From contig NC_033623.1 in assembly GCF_001540865.1 (NCBI RefSeq), positions 7,524,856-7,588,855 of the forward strand: DNA of 64,000 nucleotides, given 5' to 3'. This stretch comes from Ananas comosus (lineage: Eukaryota > Streptophyta > Magnoliopsida > Poales > Bromeliaceae). Shown piece after piece: positions 24,394 to 35,836 of this stretch; positions within the stretch are counted from its first letter, which is position 1; each line of letters begins with the position of its first letter. The translations under genes and the position numbers were made by a program. The notes below the pieces were generated by a model. It had not been told where the DNA came from. It did not search any database and saw only the letters and a list, made by a program, of their open reading frames with translations.

Positions 24394-25069
24394 TTGAGGC
24401 AAGTATACACTTCTGCATGATATAGAACTGAAGCATTGCATGCATTTACTTCATAATTGTCTATTACTACTTATGCATAAATATAGTAGAGACTGGGAGG
24501 GGTTAGTGTAGCTACCCTAGCATGCATAAATCGTGATAGTGCGTCGCCTACCTAAATGGATAGGTGATTGGTTAGTTGCCGAGCAGGGGCACGTGGACCT
24601 AGTGGCACCTCTAAACGAGGTGGGTAAGTCGTGCTCGTGTAGTCGGTGTGCATAAGCAGGGTTGCCTAATGCTGAGCTTAGTATACGGCGTGTAGAGCGC
24701 TCGAGCGTGGATACTAATAGAGTACGATTGTGACCCAACCCGGGAATCTGTAACGGTTTAGGATCTTAGTTACTCCTGGTTGGAGTGTGTGCGAGTTCCC
24801 AAGTGAGAATTTCGCCCGATAGTGATTGGGTCTATGATAGTAAGCGAGACACGCTATGCGTAGTTCAGACAGGTTTAGGCGATAGACCTATGTAGGATTA
24901 GTGGTCCTTGGTCCACCTATGAAAACCGATGATCGATGCGGCCGGAAATTGGGCTTGGATTCACGAACGGAGGATTCGTGTGTTGTGAACGTGGCTTATA
25001 GTATCAAAGGATAGAGAGAAGGTAAAGTGGTCTCTAGGAGACACTTGAGTAATGAATAGCCGCGTCAGG
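24394..25069 (+). mobile_element. Non-coding internal segment of G2 (replaces pol)
   Basis: No coding frame. The join after the protease start (TTTAATTGAG) and a later block around 24770-24910 match 35886-36000 and 36880-37030 in the second gag-only element. The segment is therefore a shared family feature rather than random flank. It stops at an unknown base at 25070. Confidence 0.65.
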
Positions 25070-25070
25070 N
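25070..25070. other. Single N (assembly join)
   Basis: The only ambiguous base between G2 and the next element. G2 has no 3' LTR after it, so sequence may be missing here. Confidence 0.9.
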
Positions 25071-25104
25071 ATTTTCATAATATTAGATAGTTACAGCTAA
25101 TGTA

Positions 25105-25105
25105 G

Positions 25106-25138
<33 letters not shown>
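25105..25138. repeat. (TA)n microsatellite
   Basis: About 16 TA units, directly before a repeat that also follows a long (TA)n at 47950-48017. Confidence 0.9.
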
Positions 25139-25142
<4 letters not shown>

Positions 25143-25453
25143 GATTTGACTATGACCAGCTTAATCGGAGGTGGTCTTAATGTAAAGGGCGTAATTAATC
25201 GGGTACCTGCAGGTATCTGAGAAGCATGAACTCTTTTATTTCTGGTTATTTTTTTTTTTATGCTATATATTTCTTTTCTTGTGTTAAGAAATATGTAGTC
25301 AAAAAAAAAGAAGAAGATAAACTAAAAAAAATAACTATAAAAAAAAAACTGCACCCCTTAATAAATTACGACTTCCACACCTTAACACCTTTTCATCTTA
25401 ATTATTTATTTAAATTTTCTCGTTTTTCCGTCCGTTCATTTTTCGGGAAAACA
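25139..25453 (+). mobile_element. Repeat copy and putative 5' LTR end of a Tat/Ogre-like element
   Basis: 25139-25376 is nearly identical to 48018-48250 (shared start GACTATGACCAGCTTAATCG) and in both places follows (TA)n. The next segment runs to CGGGAAAACA at 25453, immediately before a primer-binding site, so its end is taken as the 5' LTR terminus. The LTR start is not visible; the N at 25070 may have removed it. Confidence 0.5.
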
Positions 25454-25455
25454 AA

Positions 25456-25473
25456 TGGCGACTCCACTGGGGA
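25456..25473 (+). promoter_or_regulatory. Primer-binding site, tRNA-Arg type
   Basis: TGGCGACTCCACTGGGGA matches the style of primer site known from Tat/Ogre elements, which use a tRNA-Arg 3' end. The tRNA identity is from family knowledge. Confidence 0.7.
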
Positions 25474-25596
25474 ATGCTTCTCTTCCCATCTTTGCTGATC
25501 ATTTGATTTAATACCCTTCTCTATTTTCAAATACTGACAAATATTTATTTTTAATAGATGTTAGCTATGGCGAACAATTTGTGAGTCGACGCCTGG

Positions 25597-26415
25597 ATGC
25601 CAACTCTGTCTTTTTACCAATTCGTGCAATTTGGGGCACATCCAACAACTGTCATCATCATCTGGGGCTCAACTGCTATCGCCCATTTCACTAAAAATCT
25701 TATGCTTCACTTCAACCGCATGGCGAGGCGCAAGAAGCGAAGGAGATGCAAAGGAAAAGCTGTTGCGGGTAGAACAGCTTTAAGGACCCAACTTCCTTTA
25801 CAGAAAATTGTGACATCAATCCTTTACAAAATATCGATAAGCGAGCTGGGGGCAGAAATTGTCCATTCAATGACTAATTCATTTATCTCAACTCCAAAAT
25901 CAAAAAAAGTGTTTCATACCATAACTACTTCATTTAGTGAAATGAAATATAAATTACTTCAAACTGCTACGTGGTATGATCTAGAAAATATGATTTGTGA
26001 ATTTGCATTCCCCGAGGCTTTCTCGGCAACATCTGTAAAGAAGGAGTGGGGACAGAATCTGGTCTTGCCTACTTCGAACCGTTTCTGTGTCTTTACAAAA
26101 GATGTGCAACCTTCTCGTTATAATGTACTTAAAAGGCTGACTGCTATGTTTTGCACCTCTTTATTTTCAGGGTGTACCCGATCTCAAAAAAGGAACATCC
26201 GATGGACGAGAGATTGCCTTCACTTCAAACTGCTACGCGAGCGTACCCGATCTCAAAAAAGGAACATCCGATGGACAAGAGATCGCCTTCGCTGTCGCCA
26301 GATGCATGATGAATTATTTACAAAATATGAAGAGATTAAACTTTCAGCAGAAAAGAAAGAGATATTTTTAGCACGAATTTCGTGTGCCATCAAAAAGGAC
26401 ATCCCTTTTCTATAA
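25597..26415 (+). CDS. Extra ORF upstream of gag in a Tat/Ogre-like element
   Basis: A 272-codon frame lies between the primer site and gag. I recognise no domain. Residues about 43-52 are a basic stretch (ARRKKRRRCK), and near the C-terminus a segment (TRSQKRNIRWTRD) occurs twice, from a local DNA duplication at about 26178-26290. Ogre/Tat elements are known to carry an additional ORF before gag, and its position fits that. Whether the protein is made is unknown. The true start may differ, since the first residues are hydrophobic and weakly supported. Confidence 0.5.
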   Translation: MPTLSFYQFVQFGAHPTTVIIIWGSTAIAHFTKNLMLHFNRMARRKKRRRCKGKAVAGRTALRTQLPLQKIVTSILYKISISELGAEIVHSMTNSFISTPKSKKVFHTITTSFSEMKYKLLQTATWYDLENMICEFAFPEAFSATSVKKEWGQNLVLPTSNRFCVFTKDVQPSRYNVLKRLTAMFCTSLFSGCTRSQKRNIRWTRDCLHFKLLRERTRSQKRNIRWTRDRLRCRQMHDELFTKYEEIKLSAEKKEIFLARISCAIKKDIPFL

Positions 26416-26535
26416 ATTGCTGTAAGAGACAAACACGACGAGCAAAAAATTTACTCTAATGAAGAATCAAAACTGCCAAATGAAGAATCAAAATTTGCAC
26501 GAGGAGTCGCGTTTCATAAAGGTAAGATAATCCCA

Positions 26536-27897
26536 TTGACATTTTCATGTATGATGGTAGAAACAGGTCCTAGCAGGGGGCAAGGTGAGGAGGAAAATCC
26601 TTATCCAAGTCAACCTAGTGGCAAAAATTACGAAGCCCTTTCGGAAGATCCATCTAGACTTCAACCGCTGACTCAAAGAGCCAGAGCTGGAGCCAACACA
26701 AGATTGAAATTGGCTGCAATGAGTCGCGTGGCAACTAATGAATCTGGCAGAGAGCAAAACTTAATGCTTCATTCACCTCTCGATTTGGAAGATGATGAAG
26801 AGGAAGACGCAGGAGACAAAGATCTGGTTACCATCGAAAAGTTGATTCGCCGCATCGAAGAGAGGGATAATCGAATTGACCAGATGGCTAATCAGATGAA
26901 CACTATGATGGATGCCATGAATACGCTGCTAAAACAGCAACAACAGCAACAACAACAACCACAAGCTCATCATCAATCAGCTCGGCAGTCGCAGCTTACT
27001 GAACAAGCTCCTGACGCAAATCCTTGGAGTATGGAGCGTCAAGGCCCTCCATACCAACATAATCCTACTGCTAATGAACCAACAACTTCTCATGAGGTTC
27101 CTATATCATCAATGGCCCCTTCGGCTTTTCAACAACTAATAGATAACATTGTCACGTCTAAAATTAAACAATTGTATCAAGATAAAAAAACGTTGCTAAC
27201 AGAAGGTGACAAACCATATCGAACATGGCACGATCATGTCCTATATCCTCCTAATTATCATCGTCCCAGATTTCAAATGTTTAATGGAACTGGTGATGTA
27301 CGAGAGCATTTGATTCATTTTGAGGCAGCATGTGGGGATGTTGTTACAAACCCATCATTACTTCTTCGGCAATTCTCGCTTTCATTAAAAGGAGCTGCTT
27401 TTTATTGGTATAGTAAGCTGGCCCCGGGGTCTGTTTTGAATTGGAATATGATGAAAACTCTTTTCAAGACACATTTCATTTCAGTCAAAAGAGACGTCTC
27501 TCTCGGTAAGCTTGCAGAACTGAAGCAGGGGAGAGACGAAAAGGTTGAAGATTATGTTGCGAGAAATATGATCACCCTATATCCTGATGAATTAAAGCCT
27601 ACTCAAGCAATAGAGCTTTGTACCAAAGGGATGCAATCATGGTATTCGATGGAGGTATCTAGATATAAGCCGACTAATATCACTGAGCTGATGATAGTGG
27701 TGAGAAATGTGGAGCTCGAATATCGAAGATCTCCAGAGATACTTGCACTGTACAAAAATGCAAAGGCAGTTGATGATACAAGGAAAGTGCTGCCACACTA
27801 CGATACCTATGGAGTAGAAGTGGAGGACGCTATCAGGGAAGCAAATCCTGAACTGTGCGAACACACCAATTTGGGCCCAAGGCTACACATAGATTGA
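26536..27897 (+). CDS. Gag of a Tat/Ogre-like Ty3/gypsy element, no pol
   Basis: An uninterrupted 453-codon frame. Order: acidic stretch DLEDDEEEDAGDKD (about 77-90), coiled-coil-like segment and a run of nine Gln (about 130-145), then a capsid core with PRFQMFNGTGDVREHLIHFE, LRQFSLSLKGAAFYWYSKL and LGKLAELKQGRDEKVEDYV. This core style is typical of Tat-lineage Gag. There is no zinc knuckle, protease, RT or integrase: the stop is followed at once by A-tracts and tandem repeats. The element is therefore gag-only and would need enzymes from a partner. It is the only long undamaged Gag frame in the window. Confidence 0.85.
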   Translation: MTFSCMMVETGPSRGQGEEENPYPSQPSGKNYEALSEDPSRLQPLTQRARAGANTRLKLAAMSRVATNESGREQNLMLHSPLDLEDDEEEDAGDKDLVTIEKLIRRIEERDNRIDQMANQMNTMMDAMNTLLKQQQQQQQQPQAHHQSARQSQLTEQAPDANPWSMERQGPPYQHNPTANEPTTSHEVPISSMAPSAFQQLIDNIVTSKIKQLYQDKKTLLTEGDKPYRTWHDHVLYPPNYHRPRFQMFNGTGDVREHLIHFEAACGDVVTNPSLLLRQFSLSLKGAAFYWYSKLAPGSVLNWNMMKTLFKTHFISVKRDVSLGKLAELKQGRDEKVEDYVARNMITLYPDELKPTQAIELCTKGMQSWYSMEVSRYKPTNITELMIVVRNVELEYRRSPEILALYKNAKAVDDTRKVLPHYDTYGVEVEDAIREANPELCEHTNLGPRLHID

Positions 27898-27918
27898 AGC
27901 TGCTCTTGGTGAACCATG

Positions 27919-27972
27919 GTAAAAAAAAAAAAAGAAAAAGAAAAAAAAGAACCATTGTAAAAAAAAAAAAAA
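27919..27972. repeat. Two A-tracts separated by GA-rich DNA
   Basis: Poly-A runs of about 12-13 nt lie just after the gag stop and just before the 69-bp tandem array. Confidence 0.8.
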
Positions 27973-27976
27973 GGGG

Positions 27977-28491
27977 AATACCATCTACAGATGGATAGGA
28001 ATGGCGGCACTCTTACTTCTATACGCCGGGTATCACCCGATCGCCACCTGCACCCCCAGGTGGATAGCAGTGACGGCATCTATATTTTCATACATCGGGT
28101 ATCACCCGATCGCTACCTGCATCCCCAGATGGATAGCAGTTACGACATCTATGTTTTCATACATCGGGTATCACCCGATCGCCACCTGCATCCTCAGATG
28201 GATAGCAGTGACGGCATCTACATTCATACATCGGGTATCACCCGATCGGCACCTGCATCCCCAGATGGATAGCAGTGACAGCATCTATATTTTCATATAT
28301 CGGGTATCACCCTATCGCCACCTGCATTCCCAGATGGATAGTAGTGACGGCATCTACTTTCAAATACATCGGGCATCATCCGATCGCCACCTACATACCC
28401 GGATCGATAGTAGTGACGGCACCTATATTTTTATCTATCAGGTTCCACCCGATCGCTACATGCATCTCCAGATGGACCGCGGTGACGATGT
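27977..28491. repeat. 69-bp tandem repeat array (about 7 units)
   Basis: The CGGGTATCACC motif recurs at 28027, 28096, 28165, 28232, 28301, 28370 and 28439, so the period is 69 bp apart from one unit of 67. Each unit holds CGGGTATCACCCG, itself an inverted repeat, and CAGATGGATAG. Because 69 is 23 codons, both open frames read as 23-residue repeats (HRVSPDR..LHPQMDSSDG); I treat these as by-products. The array lies between gag and the 3' LTR, the region known in Tat/Ogre elements to generate satellites. Confidence 0.93.
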
Positions 28492-28533
28492 TTTTTTTTT
28501 ACCTCCTTACCTCAAGATCAATCTTAGCATACT

Positions 28534-29375
28534 GGCACACCTAGATGTCCCTGCCCGAGTGGTCAGTGTGTTCTTCTTCGTGGCAACATTGCGGCCCATA
28601 TAGCCATTGAGTCACTTCAAGCTAGTCTTCGGTACACTCTTCGGTAGTCCCTACCCGATCATGTTCAACCTCGTCATGCTAGCACAAGTAGTACACCCAG
28701 ATGTCCCTACCCGAGTGGCTAGTGTGTTCTTCTTCGTGGCAACATTGCGGCCCATATAGCCATTGAGTCACTTCGAGCTGGTCTTCGGTACACTCTTCGG
28801 TAGTCCCTACCCCATCATGTTCAACCTCAACATGCTAGCACAAGCGGTACACCCAGATGTCCCTGCCCGAGTGGTTAGTGTGTTCTTCTTCGTGGCAACA
28901 TTGCGGCCCATATAACCGTTGAGTCACTCAGAGCTGGTCTATGGTACACTCTTCGGTAGTCCCTACTCGATCATGTTCAATTTCAACATACTGGCACAAG
29001 TGGTACACCCAGATATCCTTGCCCGAGTGGTCAGTGTGTTCTTTTTCATGGCAACATTGCGGCACATATAGCTATTGAGTTACTTCGAGCTGGTCTACGG
29101 TACACTCTTGGGTAGTCCCTGCCAGATCATGTTCAATCTCACCATGCTGGCACAAGTGGTACACCCAGATGTCCCTACCCGAGTGGCTAGTGTGTTCTTT
29201 ATCGTGGCAACATTACGGCCTATATAGCTGTTGAGTCACTTCGAGCTGATTTACAGTATCTTCGATAGTCTCAACATGCTGGCACAAGTGGTACACCCAG
29301 ATGTCCCTACCTGAGTGGCCAGTATGTTCTTTTCGCAGCAACTTTGCGACTCGTATAGTCGATGATCCACTTTCA
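28534..29375. repeat. 156-bp tandem repeat array (five full units and a short one)
   Basis: AGATGTCC recurs at 28543, 28699, 28855, 29011 and 29167, a constant 156-bp step, then at 29299 after 132 bp. Each unit contains CCCGAGTGG, GTGTGTTCTT and CTCTTCGGTAGTCCCT. There is no consistent open frame. It directly follows the 69-bp array and belongs to the same element. Confidence 0.93.
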
Positions 29376-29384
29376 CAACTCCTT

Positions 29385-29480
29385 TATTTAAAAAAAAGAA
29401 AAAAAAAGAAAAAAAGGAAAAAAAAAGGAAAAAAAGAAAAAAAAAAAAGGAAAAAGAAAGAAGAAAAAAAAAAGGAAAGC
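29385..29480. repeat. A-rich low-complexity tract
   Basis: Runs of A broken by G; the Lys-rich frame across it is not a gene. Confidence 0.85.
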
Positions 29481-29518
29481 TCACCAGCTTGGGTGTTCTA
29501 TCTTACTTCATACCCAAT

Positions 29519-29604
29519 CCGGTGGGGGGCATTTGTTGGGCCTGTTTGAAATAATATAAGAGGCCCAACTTAGGCTAGTTTTGATCCAAATCTAGACTAG
29601 CTAC

Positions 29605-29605
<1 letters not shown>
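29519..29605 (+). mobile_element. Polypurine tract and start of the 3' LTR of the Tat-like element
   Basis: CCGGTGGGGGGCATT is followed by TGTTGGGCCTGTTTG at 29534, matching the usual Tat arrangement of a G-rich tract ahead of TGTTGG. The LTR is recognisable only to the (TA)n at about 29606; its far end is not identified. Confidence 0.65.
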
Positions 29606-29654
<49 letters not shown>

Positions 29655-29833
29655 GAATAAAAAAAAAGAGAAAAGAAAATTGGGGAGAGAGAGAACAATC
29701 TGATTCTTTCTCTCTTTCTCTCATCTCTTTCTCTCTTTTTCTCTCTTTTTCTCTCTTTCTCTTTCTTTTTCTCTCTTTCTCTCTTTTTCTCTCTTTCTCT
29801 CTCTTTCTCTTTCTTTCCCTCTTTTTCTCTCTG
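29606..29833. repeat. (TA)n then (CT)n low-complexity DNA
   Basis: A long TA run to about 29652, an A-rich stretch, then CT-rich microsatellite from about 29700 until the next LTR terminus at 29832. Confidence 0.9.
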
Positions 29834-30495
29834 TCACGCCCCGGGGTCCCTTTTAGTTTGAAACACAACGGAAAAGCGTCTAAATTTTTTTTTTATTTTT
29901 TTTTAAAGCGTAACCCCAGGGTATGCCAGATCCGCAATAAATACAGAAAATTCACTGTTCACACGGACAGAGTCTTCCCTATATTTACACGGCGTCGCAC
30001 AAGTACAAAAGTACAAACAGAGTATAACCAGGATACAACCACAATACATGAATATACAATACTCAACATTCATTCACCATTCACCAGATATTTACCATTC
30101 AGTGTTTAAACATAAAAGCCACGAGAAAACTCTTTTGAAAGCTGTTTTCCACACGGAAACCTTTTCTTTTTAAAATACGCTACCACGAGGGGTAGAAAAC
30201 TATTTTTCCTTTTCACAAAATCCACGAGTTCTATAGTTTATTCAAAATCACATGAATTCGAATAATATAAACCAACTGAACTATGAAATATTAAAGCTAT
30301 TAATAACAAAAGTAAACAGGGTAGGAACTAAACCAACAAACTGGGTCGGAAGCTCTAGCGACCACTACAAACGTGTCTCACGTCTCGTCTCCGCTCAATC
30401 TCACCGCTCTGCCAATACCGAAAAATGTGGGAGGTCGCGAAGAAGCATGTTAAACATGTGTCAAAACCCTCCAGTGGTACCGGCAACCTATGAAG
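29832..30495 (-). mobile_element. LTR terminus fragment, inverted
   Basis: Begins TGTCACGCCCCGGGGTCCC, the reversed form of the GGGGCGTGACA end shared by the Tekay-type LTRs, and continues about 650 bp until LTR D begins. No genes. Confidence 0.55.
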
Positions 30496-30509
30496 TAGAG
30501 TACTCCACC

Positions 30510-33500
30510 GTTACCTCCGAGGTCGAAGAAATATCGAGCTTTAGCCAAATTGCTAAAGCATGGCGAATAAGAGAAATTGGACGAGTTCCAGTTAACATTC
30601 TCATCAAGGTTGTAGGGGTAAATGAGTTCTAAAACGAGTTAAAGAAAGAGTATTACGTTGTTCGGCGCGAAATAAGAGTCGAAAACAAGCTAAAAACTAG
30701 TCCTGGACATTGTGTAACCGTACAAAACAGTTGACATGGTTGTACCGGTACAACAAGCGACCCGAAGAATAGCAGCTCTCGGTTTGAGTGAAAAAAGCTG
30801 TTAAACCCGGTGACACTTGAACTCTGAAACTCGATAAATCTTGGCGGACAAGACCTGTACACCTTTGGCAGAATGGCATAGGAATTAGTCTGCTGCAATT
30901 AAAAAATTGGAGGGGTTAGTTGCAAATTGTACCTAATGAATAGCCTAAACCCCTCTCCCTCTACAGCAGATCTGCTCCCTCTCTCTCTCTCGTGTCCTCC
31001 CTCTCTCTCAACCGGTTGCAAGAAAAGAGAAGGAAAAAGAAAGACGAAGAAAGGAAAAGAAGAAAAGAAGGGATATGGAGAAGAGGAAGAGGATCATCAC
31101 CCATATCATCCCTCTTCATGCTTTTCTCTCCTCCCTTGAGGCTCTAGGAGAAGGTTAAGACTTCCAAGCCTCCATGTAGACTTTTTGTAGAATGGTTTAA
31201 ATTCTAGAGTCTTTGTTTGATCTACCTACAAGTCTTTAGAACTTCGAGAGGTCAAGAACGACAGGGAGAGATCCATGGTGTTCTTCATAATTGGCTCAAT
31301 GGTGAATGTTTCGACAAGGTTTGTTTAAACACCCTATGAACGGCGGTTCTAATAGGTTCTGACTAAATGAGCTTTCTAAGCAACTTGGACAACGCTCTCT
31401 TTTGCTTGTTTGTATAGAATGAAAATCGGAGTTATGAGCATCCATGTCAGCATAGGCTGCCATCCCAAAGAGGGTTTTTGCTCATATGCCGGGTTGATCT
31501 TATTTTGACCGCTTGGAAACCTAATCCAGGAGCCACGAACGCGTTGAATATACCGGTTTGCACAATACCGACGAGTGTAACCAAGTTATTTGACGAAACG
31601 GTCCGTTGTTGGTACACATAGTTAGCCAGCACGCGGAAATAAGTGTCTAAAAACGGAGATCCAACCGCGAGCATCTTGGAGTCAGGAATAGCCACCGTAA
31701 AAACGGATCGCGATTCGGAGGCGTTCGTTAAGGGGTCGCGTTAAGATTACAGGGCCCAAACGGTTGCCGAGTGCGCCACGGAAGGCCGAGCAAGTGTCGA
31801 AAAAGCAATCGGAACGCGAATCAAGGTGGGATTGTGATTACCGAGAAGCCGCACTTTAGGTCGCCCTTTATGTCTTAGCAAGTATCATCTTACGGTGATA
31901 GGCAGTGCAAGTAGACAAGGCTAAATATGCATTAGTAAAATATGGCATAAGGTAAAAGGCGTAAAGTAAAGGGATGCAATGTTAAACAATGATGCATGAT
32001 GTAGGAAGAAATGCATGAGAGCATTCTTAAATAATTATACATGCAAGCATGTAAGTGAAGAGGATCATGAATGATAAGAATCATAGTGTGGAGAGATAAT
32101 CAGGTTAAAATAATGATCATAGAGCCAATACTAGTAAATGTTAAGTAGAGAGAATGATTAATATAAGAACCCATCGCTATAATGATAAGCATGCTTAATA
32201 ATTAATGCAGCTTAACCCGTAAAGAATGCACGTAATATTATTCATACGATGGAAATGGCTACAGTTGGAGAGCATAATGAGCATAGGCACGTATATAATG
32301 CTAGTTACAAGTAGAGAATGGCAAAGTAGCTATCATGAGAGCTTAAAGTAGAGTGACATGAGGAATCAGGTAAATAGAAGTTAGTTGACAACTAGGTGTC
32401 AGATAGATCGAGTGCAATCTAACCTGTTGTTAAAAGATAAGGATGAATTATAAACCCTAGAGTCGAACAACTAGTGTTGTGGTATTTTACCTAGTGTAGT
32501 ATAACCTATCGCGTGAACTAGTAAATCCTAGACAGTGGACATCTCAGGCCGAATGCAATGACAAGTAACCTAGCGAGTGCTATCTACGGGTTAAGGAAAG
32601 TGGAACACAGAACTAGAGTAAATGGAACTTAAGGTTGAATGAATGATAAGTGGTTATAGCCACTAGGAGTAGTCTAGGGTCGGATAGGTATAAACGGTTG
32701 GCTATGACCCCTTCCCGTGGTAAGTGGATCCGGAATCCGCGGAGACTATAGAAGTCTCGGGTACAGGGCTAGGGCGTTCGTGGCGACGACTTCGCCGCGA
32801 GCTGGTACCGAGGTAGATTGGGGCGTATCACATGAGATCACCGCCCGGGGCTTGAACCATGCGTGCGCGGTTGTGGCGGAAACGATTTCGCCGCGGATGT
32901 AAGCCATTGAGGATCAGACCGCCAGAGCAGTACTGAATCATGCTGGGTAAGTACATACGGGTGCCTCAGGTGTCTAAGTCTGACATGACCGTTGTTGGGT
33001 GTGGTGGCGACCGCTTCACTGCCAGACGGTATGTCATGTCTCGAGGCTCTGACGCTGGTTTAAGTGCAAACGGGATCGCCACCAGATGGTAGTTCTGGCC
33101 GACCGAGCCGTGTTCAGCGGTGCGCGAGTTCGGCCGCATAGGAGGTCTTGATCAGAGAGAGGCGTAGGGGCCAGCCTTGTGCAGCCAGTCCAGTCGCGCG
33201 GACTCATCCGCAATGACTTGAACTCGAAGCGAGTCGGTGGTTAGCTATGAATAACCTGCGTAGAGGAACCCGTTATGAGCTAGAGATCAGCAGGCTTGAG
33301 CCTAAGGTAATAGAAACCTTAGAAGCTAGTGGTTAGTGTGTGATCCTAAGAGTAATAGAAACCTAGAGTAAGTTATGGCTAAAGTAAAAAAAAAAAAAAG
33401 TGATAATCAACGAATCTACATTTTGCCACTGAATTTGCTAATCGCATATGGTGAGCAGACATGTATTTCAATTAATATATATTATTTGTTGTATATCTGT

Positions 33501-34151
33501 TGACTAACATGTTCAAGTGCTCCTGCCGCGGCTCCATGTCGAAGACCTTCGCTGGTGGTCCGTATCACCATGGACCATGGATGTTTCACCCCACGTAGTT
33601 TTGGGTGTTTTCAGTCGTCCTAGAGTTAAAGAATATTGAAGACCGTCGCAGGGTGTGCGGACGCGTGACGAGCGCGAAGCGAGGCGTAGCTCCAGCGATA
33701 AGCAGCCTCTCAGCACAAGAAAACGAGGTAGTCAGTAACCCTCGGGCTGAGTGTATGTTGGACAGTCTAGCTATGGGATCTAGGAAGATAAAAGCAAAAT
33801 GTACAAACTTTGTAAATCTGATGTTAATAAATAGATTGAATGTGGAAGTAAAAATGAAACAAAACACTAGTGATAAAAGAGTGGTTGTAAAAGAAATGCT
33901 TGTAATATCAAGGTAGATATGTATTTGATACTGTCTTATTGCAATCTGGAATTGGATATAACGTTCCTGATTGGAACATTCGTTGAGATATTTGGATTGC
34001 GTTACTGACCTTGGACTACTAGGAGACTCGGTAACTGTCTGCGTAGCAGGGGAAAAATTCCCTGTCCGTATCGTGGACAATTCTACGGTCGTCCGTCGCG
34101 CCAACTGCGACCCGGTCCAAATAATGGGCGTTGATCGACGGGAAAGTGACA
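30510..34151 (+). mobile_element. 5' LTR (D) of a second gag-only element
   Basis: The start is set by alignment of 30511 onward with the 3' LTR at 37467 (shared GAGGT..CG.AGAAATATCG). The end is GGGAAAGTGACA at 34151. It is about 3.6 kb. It has one TACCGGTA palindrome near 30743, a CT/GA-rich stretch at 30960-31080, and a damaged version of the conserved hairpin block near 33550. After it, GATGGATTATTCATAG stands where a GATGGTATCAGAG primer site should be. Compared with relatives it is full of small insertions and deletions. Confidence 0.72.
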
Positions 34152-34530
34152 GAAAGATGGATTATTCATAGTCATAAAGTAGAAAATGGGAAAGCACTTT
34201 AGGTTTTAACAGAACACTAAGGGAGACCTATGATAGTGAACATAGGAGAATAGAGGCTGCGTAGAGACAAGGACTGTAGTTGTGGCGAAACAGTGAATGG
34301 ACTTGGGTTGTGTATAACCTCTAAAGATGGATATAAGAGCAAGACCAAATAATGGTTTATCGCGACCTAAAGTGTGTTTATGTCGTGGCGCTGCACAACA
34401 TAAAGCGAGGACGAGAATAGAGTCCTGTTGACTTCGTCGCTGATTGGCTTTTGAAGCCGTGTTAGTGGGCTCGTGTTCGACCTAGGTTGTAGCAAGGAGC
34501 TAATCGAGTTGTCGTGTTTCATGTGAAAAC

Positions 34531-35836
34531 GATGGCACCTGTATACACGCGTAGGATCTTCGTGCTCCAGATCGCCGCGGGAGGGGGACAAGTGGCGTCC
34601 CTGGAGCAAAATCGAGGCGAGTGGAGACTTGGAGCGTCGCGATCATGGCACACACTCATTGGAGTGATGCGGCAACATTATGTGGTGCAGGCGCAGCAGG
34701 AGGCTGCTATGCGCCAAAGAGAAGCGAATGGAACGACTTCCAAGAGACTGTGACGCTGGTGGCAGCACCAAGCCTGGCGGCTGGTCGAGGACAGCCGGGA
34801 GTTGCGGCAGAGCTGTTTCCGTCGGGGTCGGGCGATCTGACCCTGTTGGCCCAGAGGTTAACGGCGAGAGGGAGCGAGCTTTAGGCGCCCTCTCTGACTT
34901 TCAAAAGTTGATACCGCCTACTTTGATGGTAAGATAATCCCGTGGTCGTTGCAATGTGGATGCGATTCCATGAAAAATTTCGAGGATCTGTACACGCTGG
35001 ACGAGACAAAGTGAAATCTAGCAGCGCATTACCTGCAAAGCAATCAGCAAGGTGTGGTGAAAGGGCGTCAAGCGAGATCGACCGGCTAGTCTCTCCAATG
35101 ACTTGAAGAGTTTCGGGGAATGTGTTCTATACATGTTATTCCCCGATAGCGAGAAGCGGAAACTTCAGGAAGGTTTTCTTAAAGCTCGGCTAAGGAGTCG
35201 GCAGGCGGTCCAGGCAATAGTTTGTTGAGCGGGCATTCTCTCTCCCCGTATCGTGCATCTGTGTCCCGAACGTGTGGCGGGATGACAAGGACAGAGTGCC
35301 CGCAACTTTGCTTGTAACGTGGACTTCGGCCAGACCTTAAAAAAAATTTCAGACGGTGCTTTGCTCAGTTATGCAAACAGACTTTTGCTGAAGTCCTCTG
35401 GATCGGTGCATGTGGCAGAGAACAAGGAAATGCATTCTTGCGGGAGGAAGCTGAAGCACTTTACAAGGAAAAGGAAAACCGGCCAGTGAGGGGAGCGGAT
35501 GGTCAGTTCACGTTCACCAACGGACCTCAGTGAGGACGCGCTCGTCGATCTACGAGCTCCGGGACGTATCATACTCGCCTTCCGCGGCGAGATGTGCCAA
35601 TTTATAAGCCACTCATTTTCCACAGGTAAGTGAACAGCGAGAGGCAAGTGCTTCAAGTGGGCCTGCGCGGGCCATGTGCGGGACGAGTGCCACAGGTGAT
35701 AAACCGGGCCTTGACACTGCGGACGGCCCATTCCTCTGGGAACAGCGGCGTGCCACCTCGCATGGTCAGGGGGGAGCGGCCGTTTGAGAGTGATAGCAAC
35801 CGATGGTCGCGATCGGCGCGCAAGTGGCATGGATAG
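34531..35836 (+). pseudogene. Gag remnant of the second gag-only element
   Basis: ATG 34531 begins MAPVYTRRIF and aligns at DNA level with the G2 gag start (ATGGCACC, AGGATCTTC, CCAGATCG, GGGACAAGTG). Further stretches match the capsid region (GTGTGGTGAAAG near 35051, GTTATTCCCCGATAGCGAGAAG near 35140) and the zinc-knuckle region (AAGTGGGCCTGCGCGGGCCATGT). Frequent one- or two-base insertions and deletions leave no long frame. It encodes no working protein as sequenced; the damage may be decay or sequencing error. Confidence 0.75.

Noticed and set aside
29166..29299. Regular spacing of repeats in 28534-29375 looked at first glance like a CRISPR array.
   Set aside because: The whole 156-bp unit is repeated, with no unique spacers; it is an ordinary tandem repeat in a plant retrotransposon.
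29605..29868. Lys/Glu/Arg-rich frame on the minus strand.
   Set aside because: Translation of the (CT)n tract.
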